64,000 nucleotides of DNA from Zanthoxylum bungeanum (Eukaryota; Streptophyta; Magnoliopsida; Sapindales; Rutaceae), in NCBI GenBank assembly GCA_019454045.1, contig SKCR01048608.1, positions 1 to 64,000 of the forward strand, written 5' to 3'. The notes under the pieces are model-generated. The model did not search any database and was not told the DNA's origin. It saw only the letters and a program-made list of their open reading frames with translations. Shown in pieces: positions 58,954-64,000 of the stretch. The translations under genes were made by a program, and so were the position numbers. Position 1 is the first letter of the stretch; each line of letters starts with the position of its first letter.

Positions 58954-61900
58954 TCAATCCTCGAACAGCTCTGGATACTTTTCCCTCATGTCTTGTTCCT
59001 CTTCCCAAGTTACTTCTTGTATGTGATGATTAGTCCACATGACCTTCACAATATGGATATGTATGGATCTCAACTCTTGGATTTTCCGCTCTATAATTTT
59101 CACTCAATTCGACCGGTTGGCTCTCCAGGATGTGAGTAGGATCTGGTACGTACTTCTTCAACACTGATACATGAAATACGATCCTTTCTAATTCTGGTGG
59201 TAATGCCAGACGATATGCCATTTTGCCCACTCTCTCCAATATCTCGTAAGGACCAATATAGCACGGTGCTAAACTTTTTTGTCGACTCTGCACCTCTAAC
59301 GGTCTAGCTCGGATAAGTCTGATCCTCTCAGATGTCATATCTACTAAGTCTGAATCATGAATTTGTCTATCTCCAACTTCGCCCCGACAAACATGAGTCG
59401 TGCACCTCCTCCCATACAATGCCTCAAATGGAGCCATACCATTACTCATCTGGAAGCTGTTGTTGTAGACAAACTCTATCAGATGTAAATGACTATCCCA
59501 TCCTCCAACAAAATTCAAAACACACGATCTCAGTAGGTCCTCCAATGTCTGAATAGTCCGCTCAGATTTCCCGTCAGTCTGAGGGTGAAATATCATGCTC
59601 ATAGTAATCTTCGATCCCATAGACTTCTGGAAACCCTGCCAAAAATGAGAAGTGAATCTGTCATCTCTATCTGATATAATCGATGCCGGTACTCTATGTA
59701 ACCGCACAATTTGTTCCACATACAGTTCTGCTAGTCTCTATGGTCCCTACGTAACTTGAATCAGTAGAAAATGAGCAGACATAGACAATCGGTCCACTAT
59801 GACCCAAATTACATCGTAGTCTCTTTGTGTCCTCGGTAGTCCTACTATAAAATCCATCGTAATATTTTCGCACAGCCACTCAGATATAGGTAGTGGCTGG
59901 AGTAATCCAGCTGGGTGTCGATGCTCTGCCTTGACCTGCTGACAAACCAGACAATGGGATACAACTCTACAATCTATCTCTTAATTCCCTACCACCAGTA
60001 TGTTTTATTCAGATTCTAATACATCTTGGTGCTCCCAGGATGCATGTTATACGGGACATCATAAGCTTCATCCAAAATCTCCTACTTAAGTGCTCCGGTA
60101 GGTAGTACCATAACTCTATCACCAAAAAGTAATACATCATCCGAACTCAATCTGAAAGTAGTAATCTCTCCCTCTCCAGCCTATACTTTCCATTTCTTGC
60201 ATTGTTCATCTTCGTCTTGTGTTATTTTGAGTCTATCCAGCAGTGTCGGCCGAACTTTTATATGAGGAAGAAGCTCTCTTCTGTTAGATACCTCAAAGGT
60301 CAAACGTAATGCCGTCATCTCCTCAAACATCCTCTGTCTAGCTCTCAGAAATTACAGTTTACACACGTTCTTTCTACTAAGTGCGTCAGTAACTACATTG
60401 GCCTTCCCCGAATGGTAATTAATAGTACAATCATAATCACTGATGAACTTCATCCAACGCCTCTACCTCAAATCCAACTCTCTCTGAGTGGGAAGATATT
60501 TCAGGCTCTTATGATTGGTATAAATCTCACACTTGTCACCATATATATAATGCCTCCAAATCTTAAGAGCATGTACAATCGTTTCCAACTCTAGATCGTG
60601 GGTGGAATAATTTTTTCTCATGGGTCTTTAATTGTCTCGAGTCACATATCCATCAAGTCCAGACGATAGAGTGAGAACTGGTGCGGTAGTTAATTTCTCA
60701 TTCAAAATCTGGAAGCTCCCCTCACATTCGTTAGTCCACACAAATGATACTTCCTTTCTCGTCAGTTGAGTCATCGGAGCAGCGATAATAGAGAAGTATC
60801 GAATAAATCGACGGTAGTAACCTGCTAACTCCAAGAAGCTCCGAACCTCTGTCGATGTCCTCAGTCTCTCCCATTTCAAAACTGTTTCGACCTTCTGCGG
60901 ATCTACATAAATACCCTCTCCTGAGATGATGTGTCCCTGAAACACCACTCTGTCCAGCCAAAACTCACATTTGGAGAACTTGGCATATAACTGCTCCCTC
61001 CTCAAAATATCCAATACCAATCGAAGGTGCTGCTCATGATCGATCCAGAAGGACGAATACATAAGGATGTCATCAATAAACACTACAATAAATTTATCCA
61101 AATACGGCTGAAACACCATATTCATCAAACCCATGAATGCTGCAGGTGCATTATAAATCTGAGATGTCTGTCCTCTACCACCATATGCTCCACTCGGAGT
61201 CCCTCTGCCTCTGGCATGTGTGAAACCCGAGCCTCGCCCACGACTACCACCAGAACTTATCCCTCGATCATGTCCTGTTGCCATTACTCTTCCTGCTGGT
61301 TGCTCAACCCATCGAGATCCATCACTAGCGGAACAATCTCTGACCAAATATCCAAACTGCTGACATTCGTAACATCTCTTTGCTCTATTGCATTGTATGC
61401 TAATATGTCCCTCCTGACTACAATTATAGCATCGACGTGTGCTAGTCGGTCTAGGTGCTACACTCGCTTCACTCTGATCAACAGATGATATTGTGCCTCT
61501 AATATAGACCTGCTCAGTCCGACCCCCCACAGAACTGTCCTCTATGAGGTGCATTATGTGTGCCTCTGGGTGGTATCCCGCTGTGTCTCGGCTGTGGAGA
61601 ATACTGTCTACTATTAGATCTGTCTTGTCTCCTATCAAAAACCTCATCTCGCCTCTTCTTCCTGCTCCCTCGGAAGGCTGCCATGTTCTCCCTCTCGACC
61701 TTGATGTCACTCTCTGCAATCATAGCTCTGTCAACTAGTACTGTATATGGAAGTTTCCCCAAAATCGAGATCCATGACCTAATCTCATGTCTGAGCCAGC
61801 TCTTGAACTTCTCACATTTGTCCTATTTTCGCTTAATTAACTCTGGGTAGTACCAGGATAGGGAAATTATTCGATTCTCATACTCCATTACTGTCTCTGA

Positions 61901-62656
61901 TGGTCCATGAACCATATGCTCAAACTGACGACGCTGTTTACTACGATAAACATAAGTGAAATACTTCTCATTAAAGGCTTCCTCGGATATATCCCAAGTG
62001 ATATATCGAGGTCTTCTAAGTCCATCAGCTCTCCAATAATTTGGTGCTCTCAATCTATATGTCAGTATAGTCTCGATATGCTTCCACCAAGTCTCCACCT
62101 CACCTCTCATCATAAAGGCAACAAACCTAACATTTTCCTGATATGTAAGGTCTAATACACTGAATATATGCTCAATATCATTATTTCATTTCTCCCAGTA
62201 AGGGGATCAGCTGTATCATGAAACTGAGGAGGCCTCAAATTAAGAAATTGGCCTAGCTTGCTCGTACTACCACCGGTGCTCGAAGGTACATTAGTTGCTG
62301 GTCCTCGGGAAACCATTTGTACAACTACATCAATAAACCTTCCCAAAACATCTTCTAGATTAGTGGCTGTCGGGGAACTGAAGGAGCGACATGAGTCATA
62401 TTAGGTATAGTCGCATGAATAGGGTTAGGTACAACTGCATGAGTAACGATGGGGCGACTGTCGGAACTACTGGAGGTATAGGTCTAGAACCTTCGTTACC
62501 CTCAATAATCGGTGGCACAACAGATGAAGCTACAACCAATTCAGGATCTACCGGCTAAGTGTGAGGTCTCTTTAAACTAATACTCGACATTCTCACATAT
62601 CGTCAAACTATTTCTCTCCCATGTTGAGTACCAGTACCACAGCCACGTCCAGACAT
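58954..62656 (-). pseudogene. Chromovirus gag-pol with internal deletion and frameshifts
   Basis: The likely start is the Met at 62656. Gag core: 62113-61823 (WWKHIETIL). Two CCHC knuckles lie at about 61430-61330 ([28 protein letters not shown]; the second has Tyr where His is expected). Gag runs without a break into the middle of RT at about 61140 ([11 protein letters not shown], then FIDDILMYS). Protease and the first half of RT, including its N-terminal motifs, are therefore deleted in frame. RNase H and the integrase start (60630-59720) are broken by frameshifts. The integrase core 59719-59030 has SDRDDRFTSHFW and FHPQTDGKSERT. The tail (HHIQEVTWE, ending at TGA 58954) resembles a chromodomain. 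Confidence 0.85.
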
Positions 62657-62745
62657 TTTTCTACGGACACAAAACTATTATTTAATACCCTCATCTAATG
62701 CAATGTGTCTACAGAATCTATAACATTTGCTATAATACCAAAATT

Positions 62746-63130
62746 TACCACGACCCCCCTCCCTAGAGCGGGCCCAACACTAGAAAAGGGGTCCGCGAAT
62801 CACTTCAGCTCGAGCACCTATATGTCATGCAACTGAACCAAAAATTCGCAAAGAAAATAAAATTCCAGAGAAAATATAATCCAATTAATCTCAAATAAAG
62901 GTTTACACCAAAAGTGTCTGAAACATGAAAATTTTCCTAAATCTCCTATCTAAAAAAAAATGTCTGGACCAACCCGACTGACGGCTGTGGCAAACGAGTC
63001 AATTCCTGGTACTGATACGGTTATTGTTGCGCTGGCGAACTACCTGGGATGTTTGGGAAATGAGGGTGAGCTTAAAGAGCTCAGTAAGTAAAAACACACA
63101 TACTCTCAACATGACCACACCAACTATATA

Positions 63131-63180
<50 letters not shown>

Positions 63181-64000
63181 TAATATATGAAAACAACAAT
63201 TAATATTTAAAAGCTAACTTAGGCAAAACATACTCACAACAACACATCTCAATCAAACAAGGTTTGCTATCCGAATTCGGTATAACAATGGATTGAAACC
63301 ATTGAGAGAGTCCATCTCTTACCCCCAAGGTTTCCCACCATATAATCCCGCATAAATGTGCAAGAAGGGGATTGAACCACACGCCTCGCATATCCGACCA
63401 TTATCATACTAAATCCGACAACATAACAATAATCTTACACATCATCCAATACAACACATCTCATTGCATTTCATCCATCAACTCATCTCAAAATCACATA
63501 ATACTCAAATACTTCGATTCATAGTACAAACATACAATTATACCCAAAATTTATATTCAATTTATGTTCTCATGCTATCGATTTTTCAATCAATTTTCCA
63601 ATATATATATATATATTATATTACGTAAACTCACATATCAAATATCAATCAACAAATATTTATGTTAAGGGAATCATCGTGCTTTGTATTTACCTCAATC
63701 CAGGAAAAACTCTCTATATCTATATGTCCTCGCTAAAATCTGGAAAAATTATAAAATTACGATCAGGTCCCTATATTTTACTAAAACTATAATTTTACCC
63801 ATAAACTTTTCAAATTTATAATTTAACCCCAATATTCTCAAATATTATCAATTTAGTCCCAAACTTCTCATTTATCACCTATTACTACTAGAAATCAGAA
63901 TTCATACATTTAGGTCCTTAAACATGCCAAATTACGAATAAGTCCAAAACTCTTAAAATCTTACAAATATACCCTAAAACTGTAAAATTAACGTACCGAG
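62746..64000 (-). repeat. 5' LTR of chromovirus, incomplete in window
   Basis: Starts next to the degenerate primer-binding site and has no right end within the window. It contains a (TA)n(AAT)n microsatellite at 63123-63182. Confidence 0.65.
63123..63182. repeat. Compound (TA)n(AAT)n microsatellite
   Basis: A TA run followed by about twelve AAT units, inside the chromovirus LTR. Confidence 0.92.

Larger units (their letters stand above)
57690..64000 (-). mobile_element. Tekay-like chromovirus (Ty3/gypsy), runs off the window
   Basis: The minus-strand element has a 3' LTR at about 57690-58923 (left end truncated) and gag-pol at 58954-62656. A degenerate primer-binding site follows at about 62729-62740 (tggtattatagca on the minus strand). 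A 5' LTR starts near 62746 and continues past 64000. 57690-58190 and 63507-64000 are near-identical LTR stretches (aaatacttcgattcatag to ttaacgtaccgag). A chromodomain-like tail places it with chromoviruses. Confidence 0.85.

Overview
This window is AT-rich plant nuclear DNA, most likely from a eudicot. It is an island of two specialised-metabolism genes inside nested transposable elements. I see no bacterial or organellar signals, no CRISPR array, no rRNA and no tRNA gene. The plant assignment rests on GT-AG intron genes, Ty1/copia and Ty3/gypsy LTR retrotransposons, hAT elements, MITEs, and tRNA-derived SINE-like repeats. The species cannot be read from the sequence.

Host genes. Two paralogous 2-oxoglutarate/Fe(II) dioxygenase genes lie 13.8 kb apart on the + strand: 14204-15890 and 28043-29851. 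Both look like feruloyl-CoA 6'-hydroxylase / p-coumaroyl-CoA 2'-hydroxylase (F6'H/C2'H), the ortho-hydroxylases that commit CoA esters to simple coumarins such as scopoletin or umbelliferone. Each has one phase-2 intron at the same place. The second copy is intact (364 residues, Fe ligands and 2OG-binding Arg/Ser present). The first carries two single-base deletions in exon 1, so it is either a pseudogene or carries base-call errors. A weak host-gene fragment may lie at 614-841 on the minus strand.

Layout. 1-5100: SINE-like copy, Ty3-type LTR pieces, and a hAT element with an 8-bp target-site duplication (TSD). 5100-9880: truncated, decayed copia element. 9900-13000: degenerate short-motif repeat tract. 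13000-16550: MITE, first F6'H copy, SINE. 18053-24838: complete copia element with 5-bp TSD, split by a GC-rich hAT MITE with 8-bp TSD. 25360-27250: two tandem arrays (about 171 bp and about 130 bp periods). 28043-29851: intact F6'H. 30585-34042: tandem repeat, MITEs, hAT-like fragment. 34567-43242: minus-strand copia with another copia (40075-42755, only RT-RNase H retained) nested in it. 45023-45290: MULE-type MITE with 9-bp TSD. 45827-57214: complete minus-strand Tat-like LTR element with 5-bp TSD. It has no gag-pol but carries a plus-strand, multi-exon-like ORF, tandem arrays, and two nested solo LTRs. 57690-64000: minus-strand Tekay-like chromovirus running out of the window.

The strongest structural results are seven insertions whose ends and TSDs can be read exactly, giving a relative order of events. 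The most unusual object is the Tat-like element, which keeps only an antisense ORF. The F6'H pair is the most biologically useful, with a shared NHG-to-NHC change and the disrupted upstream copy.
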